Shown here: positions 43,726 to 52,481 of the stretch, one piece after another
Layout: each line of letters starts with the position of its first letter
Numbering within the stretch: the first letter of the stretch is position 1
Assembly (NCBI RefSeq): GCF_003863365.1
Contig: NZ_RQXT01000018.1
Span: 1-64,000 of the forward strand
Direction of reading: 5' to 3'
DNA from: Mesorhizobium tamadayense
Lineage (GTDB): Bacteria > Pseudomonadota > Alphaproteobacteria > Rhizobiales > Rhizobiaceae
DNA: 64,000 nucleotides
Program-made: the position numbers and the translations under genes
Notes under the pieces: generated by a model
Told to the model about the DNA's origin: nothing
Database searches by the model: none
The model's input: the letters and a program-made list of their open reading frames with translations, nothing else

Positions 43726-44364
43726 TCAGTTCTGGTCGGTGGTGTCTGCGCCGTCCGGCGCAGGCGCGACGTCGGTTGGTTCAGGCGTTGCCTCGGCGGG
43801 CTGCTCTTGCGCCGGAGCGTTGGGCTTGGCGTTTGTCTTCGGCTTGGCCGTATCGGCCTTGGCGGCCGTCGGCGGCGGCACGTCCGACTTCTGCTTGCAG
43901 CCCTTCAGCCACACGTCATAGACGGCGTGCTCGACGGCATTGAGGCCGGGGCTCTCGGCGAACATCCAGCCGGTGAAGATGCGGCGGATCTTGCGGTCGA
44001 GCGTGATCTCGTCGACCTCGACGAAGGAATCGGTCTTCGGCTCCTCGGTCTCTGGGCGCGAATAGCAGACGCGCGGCGTCACCTGCAGGGCACCGAACTG
44101 CACCGTCTCGTCGATATAGACGTCGAAGGTGATGATGCGGCCGGTGATCTTGTCGATGCCGGCGAATTCGGCGACCGGGTTGGTGATGCGCTCGGAGACT
44201 GCCGGCGCCGCCGGCGCCTGCGCAGCGGCGAACACGGCCGTCGAGGCGGCCAGGGCGGACGCTGCTGCGAACAATCCCGTCGAGAGTCGGCTTAGGGCCT
44301 TTAGGCGCAATTCCGGACGGAAAACCGCTGCGCACTTTTCCTGGAATTGCTCGAAGAAGCTCAT
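43726..44364 (-). CDS. DUF2155-domain exported protein
   Basis: A 212-residue alphaproteobacterial protein. The export signal is at about residues 25-50 (STGLFAAASALAASTAVFAA). The DUF2155 core (about 60-150) contains FAGIDKITGRIITFDVYIDE, QVTPRVCYSRP and RKIRRIFTGWMFAESPGLNA. A Pro/Ala/Thr tail follows. Its function is unknown, but it regularly neighbours the complex I NDUFA12 gene, as here. The first 20 or so codons coincide with a palindromic repeat (44307-44350), so the annotated N-terminus may be repeat-derived. Confidence 0.88.
   Translation of the reverse strand: MSFFEQFQEKCAAVFRPELRLKALSRLSTGLFAAASALAASTAVFAAAQAPAAPAVSERITNPVAEFAGIDKITGRIITFDVYIDETVQFGALQVTPRVCYSRPETEEPKTDSFVEVDEITLDRKIRRIFTGWMFAESPGLNAVEHAVYDVWLKGCKQKSDVPPPTAAKADTAKPKTNAKPNAPAQEQPAEATPEPTDVAPAPDGADTTDQN
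44307..44350. repeat. GCAATTCC-type palindromic repeat inside the DUF2155 gene start
   Basis: GCAATTCCGGACGGAAAACC at one end and TTTTCCTGGAATTGC at the other form an imperfect 44-base palindrome. It resembles the common rhizobial extragenic repeat and the smaller copy at 25669-25700. Here it encodes part of the DUF2155 N-terminus (FQEKCAAVFRPELR). Confidence 0.7.
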
Positions 44365-44484
44365 GCAAGGATACCGGTGGTTGCGCCCGGGTGATTCTTT
44401 TCAATCGCCCAAGGCTAGTCATGGCTGCGATATCAGCAAGCAGCTAAACGCCAATTGTGGCGACAAAGGACCCGAAAAACGCGT

Positions 44485-44883
44485 TTACGAACCGGGCGTC
44501 CAGGCATCGTAGTCGCCGGTCACCTGCGGGCGATGCTGGTTGGTCAGGATGGAACCCTGCGGGCGATAGGCGCCGGCCGTTCCGGTGAGGTTCGGCCGAT
44601 GCGGCTTCTGCCAGTCGCGAGCCTTATAGCTCTCGCTCGGCGGAGGCGTGTCGACGCGATGATGCATCCAGCCATGCCAGCCCGGAGGGATATTCGAGGC
44701 TTCGGAATAGTCGCGATAGATGACCCAGCGGCGGGTGCGGCCTTCCGAATCGATGCCGCCCTCATAGTAGACGTTGCCGGCCTCGTCCTCGCCGACCTTC
44801 TTGCCGAATCGCCAGGTGTGGAAGCGCGTGCCCAGCGTTTGGCTGTTCCACCAGGTGAAAAACTGCAGCAGGAAAGTCTTCAT
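44485..44883 (-). CDS. NADH:ubiquinone oxidoreductase accessory subunit NDUFA12
   Basis: A 132-residue homologue of the mitochondrial complex I accessory subunit NDUFA12 (B17.2). It begins MKTFLLQFFTWWNSQTLGTR and has the conserved GKKVGEDEAGNVYYEGG, RRWVIYRDYSEASNIPPGWH and GWMHHRVDTPP blocks. It is one of the few supernumerary complex I subunits present in alphaproteobacteria. It lies 120 bases upstream of the DUF2155 gene on the same strand. Confidence 0.95.
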   Translation of the reverse strand: MKTFLLQFFTWWNSQTLGTRFHTWRFGKKVGEDEAGNVYYEGGIDSEGRTRRWVIYRDYSEASNIPPGWHGWMHHRVDTPPPSESYKARDWQKPHRPNLTGTAGAYRPQGSILTNQHRPQVTGDYDAWTPGS

Positions 44884-45107
44884 CCAGATCCTCGTGGCGG
44901 CAACGGCCGCGCTGTTCCCTGCTTATGACGTCAGGTTATCGCGAAGGCAAGGGTTTTGCCCCGCCCGCGATGTAAATGATTCGCGCGCTAAATCGATACA
45001 CGCGCGGAGATGTCGCCACCTCGGCTTGCCAAGCGCTACCTGTGTTTCTAAAGCTCGCACGCCCGGCAAACGGGCACCTGGCCCGCGCAGGTTGAGGGAG
45101 GTGACGA

Positions 45108-45947
45108 TTGGCCCCAGAACGATCCACCGGCAATCGGATCAGCGCGCAAGACATTCGCCGCCGCAAGGGCGGCGTGCCGATCGTCTGTCTCACGGCCTAT
45201 ACCTACCCGATAGCCCGCATGCTCGATCCGCATGTCGACCTGCTCCTGGTCGGCGACAGCGTCGCCATGGTGCTGCACGGCCATGTCACGACGCTCGGCG
45301 CCTCGCTGGAGATGATGATCGCGCATGGACAGGCGGTGATGCGCGGCTCGACAAAAGCCTGCGTCGTCGTCGATATGCCCGCGGGTAGCTACGAAGCCTC
45401 GGCAGCGCAGGCCGCAGCCTCGGCAAGGCGGATCGTCAATGAGACAGGTTGCCAGGCAGTCAAGCTCGAGGGCGGCGTCGACATGGCCGCGCAGATGGCG
45501 GCAATCGTCACGGAAGGCATCCCGGTCATGGGCCATATCGGCTTGCAGCCGCAGTCCGTGGAAAAGGATGGCGGCTACAAGATCAAGGGCCGGACCCACG
45601 AAAACGTTGCCGCACTCTTTCGTGACGCCGAAGCGGTCGAAAAGGCCGGCGCCTTCTCGGTCGTCATCGAGGGCACGGTTGAGGCGGTGGCTTCCGATCT
45701 CACCCGCCATGTCGCCATCCCGACCATCGGCATCGGCGCCAGTGGCGACTGCGACGGCCAGATCCTGGTCATAGACGACATGATCGGCATGACGGTCGAC
45801 CGCGTGCCCAAATTCGTCAAGGAATACGCAAACCTGCGCGACACCATTTCGCATGCCGCGGCGCGCTACGCCGCCGAGGTGCGCAGCCGTGCATTTCCGG
45901 GACCAGACCACGTCTTTTCGGCGACATCGGGCAAGGATAAGGCATGA
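45108..45947 (+). CDS. panB: 3-methyl-2-oxobutanoate hydroxymethyltransferase
   Basis: A 279-residue TIM-barrel enzyme making ketopantoate for pantothenate and CoA. ISAQDIRRRKGGVPIVCLTA (about 12), LLLVGDSVAMVLHGH (metal site), VVVDMPAGSY, KLEGG and GHIGLQPQSV are conserved. The start is TTG at 45108, with a very strong GAGGGAGGTGA at 4-14 bases before it. The stop overlaps panC by four bases (ATGA). Confidence 0.96.
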   Translation: MAPERSTGNRISAQDIRRRKGGVPIVCLTAYTYPIARMLDPHVDLLLVGDSVAMVLHGHVTTLGASLEMMIAHGQAVMRGSTKACVVVDMPAGSYEASAAQAAASARRIVNETGCQAVKLEGGVDMAAQMAAIVTEGIPVMGHIGLQPQSVEKDGGYKIKGRTHENVAALFRDAEAVEKAGAFSVVIEGTVEAVASDLTRHVAIPTIGIGASGDCDGQILVIDDMIGMTVDRVPKFVKEYANLRDTISHAAARYAAEVRSRAFPGPDHVFSATSGKDKA

Positions 45948-46795
45948 GCGGGCCGATCGTCGTCGACAGCGTCGCCGCACTCAGCGCGCAAATCCGAGAC
46001 TGGCGCCGCGAAGGCCTCAAGATCGCCATGGTGCCGACCATGGGCGCCCTGCATGACGGCCATATCTCACTGGTCAGGATCGCGCTCGAACAGGCCGAGC
46101 GCTGCGTCGTCTCGATCTTCGTCAATCCGGCCCAGTTCGCGCCGACCGAGGATCTGGACAAATATCCGCGCCAGCTCGCCCACGACCTCGAACGGTTGCG
46201 GGAAGCGGGCGCGCATCTCGTCTTCACGCCGGGCGTGGCGGAAATGTATCCGGCCGGCTTTGCCACCAGGATCTCGGTGGGCGGCCCCTCTTCCGGCTTG
46301 GAAACGGATTTCCGGCCGACCTTCTTCGACGGTGTCGCCACGGTGGTGACCAAGCTTTTCCTGCAGGCGGCGCCTGATTGCGCGGTGTTCGGCGAGAAGG
46401 ATTATCAGCAGCTTTGCGTCGTCAGGCAGCTTTGCCGCGACCTCGATCTGCCGGTCGAGATCATCGGCGCGCCGACCGTGCGCGACCCGCACGGTCTCGC
46501 CATGTCGTCGCGCAACGCCTATCTCGGCGAGGCCGAGCTCAACGTCGCTCGCAAGCTCAACGTCATCCTGCGCCAGACCGCGGCGGCGCTTGCTGCAGGC
46601 GCCGATGATGCCGGCGCCACCGACAACGCTACGGAAGCGCTCCTCGGGGCAGGCTTTCGAAAGGTCGATTACGTCGCCGCGCGCGAGGCGGTGACGCTCG
46701 GGCCCTGGCGGCGGGACCGTGAAGGCCGGCTACTCGCGGCGGCCTGGCTCGGCACGACCAGGTTGATCGACAATGTGGAAATCCCCTCCGCCTGA
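45944..46795 (+). CDS. panC: Pantothenate synthetase
   Basis: A 283-residue ATP-dependent ligase joining pantoate and beta-alanine. The HIGH-like motif is MVPTMGALHDGHISL (about 28). VFVNP-like IFVNPAQFAPTEDLDKYPR, FGEKDYQQL and the KMSKS-like GLAMSSRNAYL (about 185) are present. It is translationally coupled to panB. Confidence 0.96.
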   Translation: MSGPIVVDSVAALSAQIRDWRREGLKIAMVPTMGALHDGHISLVRIALEQAERCVVSIFVNPAQFAPTEDLDKYPRQLAHDLERLREAGAHLVFTPGVAEMYPAGFATRISVGGPSSGLETDFRPTFFDGVATVVTKLFLQAAPDCAVFGEKDYQQLCVVRQLCRDLDLPVEIIGAPTVRDPHGLAMSSRNAYLGEAELNVARKLNVILRQTAAALAAGADDAGATDNATEALLGAGFRKVDYVAAREAVTLGPWRRDREGRLLAAAWLGTTRLIDNVEIPSA

Positions 46796-46830
46796 GTAAG
46801 GGTGTTGGATTCCCCAAGAATGCAATCAAA

Positions 46831-46867
46831 TCCAAAGGTCGCGACGCAGCCAGATGCTGCCTTTGGA
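46831..46867. terminator. Hairpin between convergent panC and GNAT genes
   Basis: TCCAAAGG and CCTTTGGA (8 bp) enclose a second stem GCAGC/GCTGC. It lies 36 bases after the panC stop and just before the end of the acetyltransferase gene. No long T-run is present. Confidence 0.45.
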
Positions 46868-46871
46868 CGAT

Positions 46872-47360
46872 CTAGGCCAGCCGCTTCTCCATGATCAGCG
46901 CTGGTATTCCCGAACCGCCGCCACAATCGGCCGTGCTGCCCGCTGGCCGGAACCCGTTCGCCTCGTAGAAGGCGATCGCCGGAGCATTCGCCTCCTCCAC
47001 CTCCAGGCGCAGCGTTGTGGCTTCCGGGAAGCTGGCCTCGACCTCGTCGAGCAGCGCCCGAGCGATCCCTTGACGCTGACAATCCGGACAGACGTAGAGC
47101 TGGTTCAAAAGGACGATCTTCGGGTCCGTGGTCGCGGCGGCGAAAGCCATTCCGCCGATGCGCTTGCCATCATCGGCGACCAGGAATTCGGAGTTCGGCC
47201 GTGTCAACCGCGCCTTGAGCGAGGCGATCGAATGCCAGTCGTCGGTGATCGCGGTCACCCGCTCGGCGCCATAGATGGCATCGTAAGTGGCATGCCAGGT
47301 CTCGACCAGCAGCGCACGGACGGCGGCGAGATCGCGTTCGCTCGCCGTCCGCACGAACAT
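46872..47360 (-). CDS. GNAT-family N-acetyltransferase
   Basis: A 162-residue acetyltransferase. The acetyl-CoA loop reads VCPDCQRQGIARALLDEVE (about residue 95; RQGIA replaces the usual QRxGxG), followed by RLEVEEANAPAIAFYEANGF (about 120). The acceptor is unknown. It starts 2 bases after gatB on the same strand and is probably cotranscribed. Confidence 0.9.
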   Translation of the reverse strand: MFVRTASERDLAAVRALLVETWHATYDAIYGAERVTAITDDWHSIASLKARLTRPNSEFLVADDGKRIGGMAFAAATTDPKIVLLNQLYVCPDCQRQGIARALLDEVEASFPEATTLRLEVEEANAPAIAFYEANGFRPAGSTADCGGGSGIPALIMEKRLA

Positions 47361-47362
47361 TG

Positions 47363-48865
47363 CTAGCCCTCGATGCCGAGCTTGGCTTTGACCAGCTCGT
47401 TGACCGCCTGGGGATTGGCCTTGCCCCCGGTCGCCTTCATCACCTGGCCGACGAACCAGCCGGCCATGGTCGGCTTGGCACGCGCCTGCTCGACCTTGTC
47501 CGGGTTGGCGGCGATGACCTCGTCGACGACCTTCTCGATGGCGCCGGTGTCGGTGACCTGTTTCATGCCGCGGCTCTCGACCAGCTGGCGCGGGTCGCCG
47601 CCCTCGTTCCAGACGACCTCGAACAGGTCCTTGGCGATCTTGCCGGAGATCGTGCCTTCCTTGATCAGGTCGATGACGGCGCCCAGCTGATCGGGCGAAA
47701 CCGGAGCGTTTTCAATGCCTTTGCCGACCTTGTTGAGAGCGCCCAACAGATCGTTGATAACCCAGTTGGCGGCAAGCTTGCCGTCACGCCCGGCCGCCAC
47801 TTTCTCGAAATAGTCGGCGATCGGCTTCTCCGACACCAGCACCGACGCGTCATAGGTCGAGAGGCCGAGCGAGCTGATCAGCCGCGCCTTCTTGTCGTCG
47901 GGCAGTTCCGGCAGATGCTCAGCCAAAGCCTCGACATAGGCCTGGTCGAATTCCAGGGGCAAAAGGTCGGGATCGGGGAAATAGCGGTAGTCATGCGCCT
48001 CTTCCTTGGAGCGCATCGAGCGCGTCTCGCCCTTGTAGGGATCGAACAGGCGGGTCTCCTGCACGATCGCGCCGCCGTCCTCCAGGATGACGATTTGCCG
48101 GCGGGCTTCGGACTCGATGGCCTGGCCGATGAAGCGGATCGAGTTGACGTTCTTGATCTCGCAGCGCGTGCCGAAGGCGCCGCCTTGACGGCGCACCGAG
48201 ACGTTGACGTCGGCGCGCAGCGAGCCTTCGTCCATGTTGCCATCGCAGGTACCGAGATAGCGCATGATGGTGCGCAGCTTGCTGACATAGGCCTTGGCCT
48301 CGTCGGCGGAACGCATGTCCGGCTTGGAGACGATCTCCATCAGCGCCACGCCGGAGCGGTTGAGGTCGACATAGGACATGGTCGGGTGCTGGTCGTGCAT
48401 CGACTTGCCGGCATCCTGCTCCAGATGCAGCCGCTCGATGCCGACCTCGATGTCCTCGAACTCGCCCTGCCGGTCCGGCCCGACGGAGACGATCACTTTG
48501 CCTTCGCCAACGATCGGCTGCTTGTACTGCGAGATCTGATAGCCCTGCGGCAGGTCGGGGTAAAAATAGTTCTTACGGTCGAAGACGGACTTGTGATTGA
48601 TCACGGCCTTCAGCCCGAGCCCGGTGCGGATCGCCTGCCTGACGCATTCCTCGTTGATCACCGGCAGCATGCCGGGCATCGCCGCATCGACCAGGCTGAC
48701 ATTGGCGTTGGGCGCCGCGCCGAACAACGTCGAAGCGCCGGAGAACAGCTTTGCCTCGGACGTCACTTGCGCATGCACTTCGAGCCCGATGATGATTTCC
48801 CAGTCGCCGGTGGCGCCGGAGATCAGGCGTTTCGGATCGGGCGTGCGGGTATCGATGATGCTCAT
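47363..48865 (-). CDS. gatB: Aspartyl/glutamyl-tRNA(Asn/Gln) amidotransferase subunit B
   Basis: A 500-residue subunit of GatCAB, which amidates misacylated Glu-tRNA(Gln) and Asp-tRNA(Asn). [20 protein letters not shown] (about 24), [13 protein letters not shown] (about 107), [14 protein letters not shown] (about 166) and [14 protein letters not shown] (about 205) are family motifs; the C-terminal YqeY/GatB tail domain ends at [10 protein letters not shown]. gatA and gatC are not in the window. A short palindrome lies upstream. Confidence 0.96.
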   Translation of the reverse strand: MSIIDTRTPDPKRLISGATGDWEIIIGLEVHAQVTSEAKLFSGASTLFGAAPNANVSLVDAAMPGMLPVINEECVRQAIRTGLGLKAVINHKSVFDRKNYFYPDLPQGYQISQYKQPIVGEGKVIVSVGPDRQGEFEDIEVGIERLHLEQDAGKSMHDQHPTMSYVDLNRSGVALMEIVSKPDMRSADEAKAYVSKLRTIMRYLGTCDGNMDEGSLRADVNVSVRRQGGAFGTRCEIKNVNSIRFIGQAIESEARRQIVILEDGGAIVQETRLFDPYKGETRSMRSKEEAHDYRYFPDPDLLPLEFDQAYVEALAEHLPELPDDKKARLISSLGLSTYDASVLVSEKPIADYFEKVAAGRDGKLAANWVINDLLGALNKVGKGIENAPVSPDQLGAVIDLIKEGTISGKIAKDLFEVVWNEGGDPRQLVESRGMKQVTDTGAIEKVVDEVIAANPDKVEQARAKPTMAGWFVGQVMKATGGKANPQAVNELVKAKLGIEG

Positions 48866-48888
48866 GGAGGCCTGCTAGTTCGCTAAAC

Positions 48889-48917
48889 GTGATTTTCACG
48901 TCAAAAGTGAAAGTCAC
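48889..48917. repeat. 11-bp inverted repeat upstream of gatB
   Basis: GTGATTTTCAC and GTGAAAGTCAC (10 of 11 pairs, 7-base spacer) lie 24 bases upstream of the gatB start. It could be a 5' leader hairpin or an operator. Confidence 0.45.
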
Positions 48918-49020
48918 TCGCTAGTGCAAACGGCTTTGCGAGACAAGCGCAAAGCCGCGTGCTGGCCTTTTCGGCCGCCCTGCCCGGGGTCTTATGTGTT
49001 ATCTGAAATGCTTCGCATTC

Positions 49021-49042
49021 CGCCGGCCGAAAACGGCCGGCG
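49021..49042. repeat. Hairpin downstream of the CBS-protein gene
   Basis: A perfect 9-bp GC stem (CGCCGGCCG / CGGCCGGCG) with AAAA loop, 14 bases beyond the CBS gene stop on the minus strand. It is probably a transcript-end hairpin without a T-run. Confidence 0.5.
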
Positions 49043-49056
49043 GCACCATCGTCGCC

Positions 49057-49488
49057 TCAAGCGGTGGCGATGTAGGCCCGGATCTCCTCGGCCTCCCGCT
49101 CGACATCCTCGATGCGGCGCTTGACGACGTCGCCAATCGACACGATGCCGTCGAGCATTCCATCCTTCTCCACCGGAAGATGGCGGAAGCGACCCTTGGT
49201 CATGATCTCCATGACCTCGTTTACGGTATGGCTCTCATTGCAGATCTTGACCTTGGGCGTCATAGCCGAACGCACCGGAATATCGAGCGCGGCCGCGCCC
49301 TCCCTGGCAAGCACCCGCACGATGTCGCGCTCCGAGAGAATGCCGACGATCTTGCGATCGCCGTTGGTGATGACGAGCGCCCCGATCCTGTTTTCGGTCA
49401 GAATCCGGATAGCCTCGCTCAGCTTTTCATTAGGCCCGAGCGTGAACACGTCATGGCCCTTGCTTTCAAGAATTGCCTTAACCGTCAT
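49057..49488 (-). CDS. CBS-domain pair protein
   Basis: A 143-residue stand-alone CBS protein beginning MTVKAILESKGHDVFTLGPN. Two CBS motifs are seen (about 10-65, IRILTENRIGALVITNGDRK, IVGILSERDIVRVL; about 75-130, VNEVMEIMTKGRFRHLPVEK, VSIGDVVKRRIED). Such proteins bind adenine nucleotides and act as energy sensors. The start at 49488 has GGAGGA before it; upstream codons lack a site. Confidence 0.93.
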   Translation of the reverse strand: MTVKAILESKGHDVFTLGPNEKLSEAIRILTENRIGALVITNGDRKIVGILSERDIVRVLAREGAAALDIPVRSAMTPKVKICNESHTVNEVMEIMTKGRFRHLPVEKDGMLDGIVSIGDVVKRRIEDVEREAEEIRAYIATA

Positions 49489-49634
49489 GGCGTCCTCCTC
49501 AGCCTTGCTCGCCGGCTCCTGCCTGACCGGCTTTTTTGATACATGTCGTTCTCTCAAAACGCTACGCAATTTGGGGCGACATGCATGGCAACATCGTGCG
49601 CCGTGATTGGTTGCATTTCAAGTGCGCCGCAGCG

Positions 49635-50372
49635 TTACCCGGCCGGCATTGGACGGTCGAAAAAGCGCAGGCCGAAGAAGCCGGCGACAAAGCCGCCGAT
49701 ATGGGCTTCCCAGGCGATCTGGCCATCGATGCCCGGCGCGAGGCCGAGCAGGCCGGTGGCGAGGTTGATCACCATCCAGACGCCGAGGAAGGTCATGACG
49801 CCGCGCGAGCGCAGCACGATCGCGATCGGCAACGGCTCGCCGGCGAACGCCGCCCTGCTGGAAGAGCGGTCGATGCGGAAACCATAGCGTGCCGCCGCCC
49901 CCATCATGCCCGAGATCGAGCCCGAGGCGCCGACGAGCGGCATCTCGCCATACGGGTGCATTGTCCAGAACAGCGCGACCGCGGCCAGGCCGGTCACGGC
50001 ATAGAACACCGCAAATCGGGTCGCGCCGAAACGATTGGCAAGCGGTGAGCCGAAAGCGGCAAGCCAGACCATGTTGATGGCGATATGGGCAAAGCCCCCA
50101 TGCATGAAAGCATAGGTGAAGGGGCGCGTGAGCAGGAACCAGTCTAAGCCATACTGGCCGGTGTAGAGCACCGGAATGAAGGCTCCATCGTAGAGCAGCG
50201 TCATTTGCTGCGTTTCGTTCAGCACATATTGCTGCAGCAGGAAGACGATCGCGCAAATCGCGATCGCAGCCAGCACCACCGGCGGCAGGTTGAACACCGG
50301 CTCGCGGCGCGGCTCCGGCGCCTCTTCGTCTGGCCGCGGTTCGGATTCGGTTGGGCCTGTCGGTTCGCTCAT
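49635..50372 (-). CDS. Rhomboid-family intramembrane serine protease
   Basis: A 245-residue membrane protein with about six helices after a polar, proline-rich leader. The catalytic serine is in LVGASGSISGMMGA (about residue 148) and the catalytic histidine in WEAHIGGFVAGFFG (about 225). HGGFAHIAINMVWLAAFG (about 92) holds the conserved first-half His/Asn. It cleaves membrane proteins within the bilayer; the substrate is unknown. Confidence 0.93.
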   Translation of the reverse strand: MSEPTGPTESEPRPDEEAPEPRREPVFNLPPVVLAAIAICAIVFLLQQYVLNETQQMTLLYDGAFIPVLYTGQYGLDWFLLTRPFTYAFMHGGFAHIAINMVWLAAFGSPLANRFGATRFAVFYAVTGLAAVALFWTMHPYGEMPLVGASGSISGMMGAAARYGFRIDRSSSRAAFAGEPLPIAIVLRSRGVMTFLGVWMVINLATGLLGLAPGIDGQIAWEAHIGGFVAGFFGLRFFDRPMPAG

Positions 50373-50795
50373 GCGCCCTTGCAGTTGGCTGGAGATTCGA
50401 TTTCGCCGAGCATCTAGATCACGCCCGATCGATTCACAAACCGCGAATCGCCCCCAAGCTGGAATCGGACAGGGCGCGAATCACCGCGTCCGCGAATCAA
50501 AAGAAAGCCGTCCAGGGTTTCCCCTGAACGGCCGGTCGAGTCCCCTGTTCCCCGTAAACTCTTGAATGAAGTGCTGCCGGTCGTCGCGAAACGACCGTTT
50601 TGGAGTGGTTTTTGGTGTGCCACAGGCCCCGCCGGCGCGCAACGTAAACCATTTGTTAACCTTAACGACCCCGAGGCGTGAACAAACGTTAACGATACTG
50701 GCACGCATCCTGCTCCGCACCGCATGAAGGTCATCGGAGGGCGCCCTGTCTGTTCGCCGATGGGACAACAAAAGAGACAGATTGCGCGGAGCGGA
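50373..50795. promoter_or_regulatory. Rhomboid/PAS divergent intergenic region
   Basis: About 420 bases with no supported gene. Around 50645-50695 there are GTTAAC-rich sequences (TTTGTTAACCTTAACG; ACGTTAACG) that resemble CtrA-type boxes, close upstream of the PAS gene. Otherwise nothing is recognised. Confidence 0.35.
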
Positions 50796-51440
50796 ATGAA
50801 AATGAATCAGAACGGATCAATCGCGCTGTTCCAATATTGGAACCAGCTGCGTGATGGCCGCCCCGCCCCAAAGCGTTCGGAAGTGGAGCCGGTGGACATC
50901 AAGTCTCTCTTGGCGGACACGTTCATCCTGGAGCGCGACACGCGCGGCGAAGCCGTGTTCCGGCTCGCCGGCACCAGGCTGTGCGCCTACTACGGCCGCG
51001 AGCTCAAGGGCTTCTCCTTCCCCTCGCTGTGGCGCGAGAAGGACCAGCGGCTCGTGTCGCGGCTCATCCACGGCGTCTTCGACCAGAAATCGGTGCTGCT
51101 TTTGACCTACGAGGGATTCAGCCGGAACGGCCGGTCCAACAAGTTCGAGCTGCTGGCGCTGCCGCTCGACGGCGGCGTCGAGAGCCCGCGCTGCCTCGGC
51201 ATCGTCAGCGCCGCTGAAAGGCCGTTCTGGCTGGGCGCCGACCCGCTCGCCGACGCGCTCATCGACGCGATCCGGGTCATCGATCCCGACAAGGAACCGA
51301 TGTTCCTGAAAAACCGGCCAGCGATCGAAGTTCCGTCGCTCGTGCCGACGGAGTTCGACACCCCCGAGACCATCTCGGCGCTCGGCCGCGTGCGCCGGAT
51401 CCGCCATCTCGTCGTCTTCGACGGCGGGCGCAACGAGTAA
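50796..51440 (+). CDS. PAS-domain (PAS_5-like) protein
   Basis: A 214-residue soluble protein common in rhizobia. It begins MKMNQNGSIALFQYWNQLRD and has a PAS_5-type sensory fold over most of its length (ILERDTRGEAVFRLAGTRLC, LKGFSFPSLWREKDQ, VLLLTYEGFSRNGRSNKFEL). There is no output domain, so it probably senses a ligand and interacts with a partner. GGAGCGG precedes the ATG. Possible CtrA-type boxes lie upstream. The function is unknown. Confidence 0.82.
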   Translation: MKMNQNGSIALFQYWNQLRDGRPAPKRSEVEPVDIKSLLADTFILERDTRGEAVFRLAGTRLCAYYGRELKGFSFPSLWREKDQRLVSRLIHGVFDQKSVLLLTYEGFSRNGRSNKFELLALPLDGGVESPRCLGIVSAAERPFWLGADPLADALIDAIRVIDPDKEPMFLKNRPAIEVPSLVPTEFDTPETISALGRVRRIRHLVVFDGGRNE

Positions 51441-51610
51441 AGCGGATCGTAAGGCCCTGCCCGATCGGATCTCGGCTTCGCCTTGCGAGGCGTCCGGTCC
51501 CAGGCCATTCAAGGCCGGCTTTTTCCCCTTTGTTAACCTGCTTTGCTGTAGGTTTTCCGGGTGAAATTCCTCGCATCGTCGCGCGGAATGCCAACGGGGT
51601 GTAGGCAGTC

Positions 51611-52228
51611 ATGAGGTCAGCGGCGGCAGAATACGCGCCGTCCCGCGTGGAGCGGCGCAATTTTCAGCGTGTCCGGGTGAAAATCTACGGACGCTTCATG
51701 CTGGAGGACCGGACAGAACATCCGTGCCAGGTGATCGACATGTCGCCCGGCAACGTCGCCTTGCGCACCGATCGCATCGGCATGCCAGGCGAAAAGGTCA
51801 TTGCCTATATCGACCACATCGGTCGCATCGAAGGCGTCGTGACGCGAACCTCGCAAGACGGCTTCGCCATGACCGTCATCGCCTCGGACCGCAAGAAGGA
51901 CAAGCTGGCCGCGCAGCTCACCTGGCTTGCTAACAAGCATGAGCTGGACCTGCCGGAAGACAGACGCCACGAGCGCGTCGCGCCGCGCAATCCGATGAGC
52001 GTGCTTCAGCTCACCGACGGGCGCCAATATCAGTGCCGCATCATCGACCTGTCGCTTTCGGGCGCGGCGATCGAGATCGACGTCAAGCCGGCGATCGGCG
52101 TGCAGGTCATGCTGGGGACAATGCGCGGCCAGGTGGTGCGCCATTTCGAGGATGGCGTCGCCATCGAATTCGCCGTCATCCAGCGGCCGGAAACCCTGGA
52201 TTCGGAATTCAACGCGCCGCGATCCTGA
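51611..52228 (+). CDS. PilZ-domain protein
   Basis: A 205-residue protein with two PilZ-like modules. The first begins at VERRNFQRVRVKIYGRF (about residue 13), the second at EDRRHERVAPRNPMSVL (about 118), with the RxxxR-type c-di-GMP loop RRHER and the D/NxSxxG element IIDLSLSGAAIEI (about 143). It is likely a c-di-GMP effector affecting motility or surface properties. It lies 170 bases after the PAS gene and has its own terminator. Confidence 0.88.
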   Translation: MRSAAAEYAPSRVERRNFQRVRVKIYGRFMLEDRTEHPCQVIDMSPGNVALRTDRIGMPGEKVIAYIDHIGRIEGVVTRTSQDGFAMTVIASDRKKDKLAAQLTWLANKHELDLPEDRRHERVAPRNPMSVLQLTDGRQYQCRIIDLSLSGAAIEIDVKPAIGVQVMLGTMRGQVVRHFEDGVAIEFAVIQRPETLDSEFNAPRS

Positions 52229-52252
52229 CTGTCGCCAAACCAGGCAAGCACC

Positions 52253-52279
52253 AAACCGGCCCTTAACGGCCGGTTTTTT
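52253..52279 (+). terminator. Terminator after the PilZ gene
   Basis: AAACCGGCC / GGCCGGTTT (9-bp stem, CTTAAC loop) followed by further Ts, 24 bases after the stop. Confidence 0.92.
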
Positions 52280-52481
52280 GTTGGCCGCCTCGGCGCACTT
52301 TTGCAGCCACGTGGCATATCGTGGCGCCACGGAAGCGGGGCGAAATCTCAACAATCCGAAATCGAGATAGTTCCAATTTTATATTTATTCTACAGGCGTT
52401 TTACTCAAAAACTACTTCGGGTTTTTGCGTCAAATAAATCCCAACGTGGCACAGTCTCTCTCAAACGGGGAGACTACCATA

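Noticed and set aside
47360..48886. A 508-codon plus-strand frame opposite gatB
   Set aside because: Exact antisense mirror of gatB with no recognisable motif or ribosome binding site.
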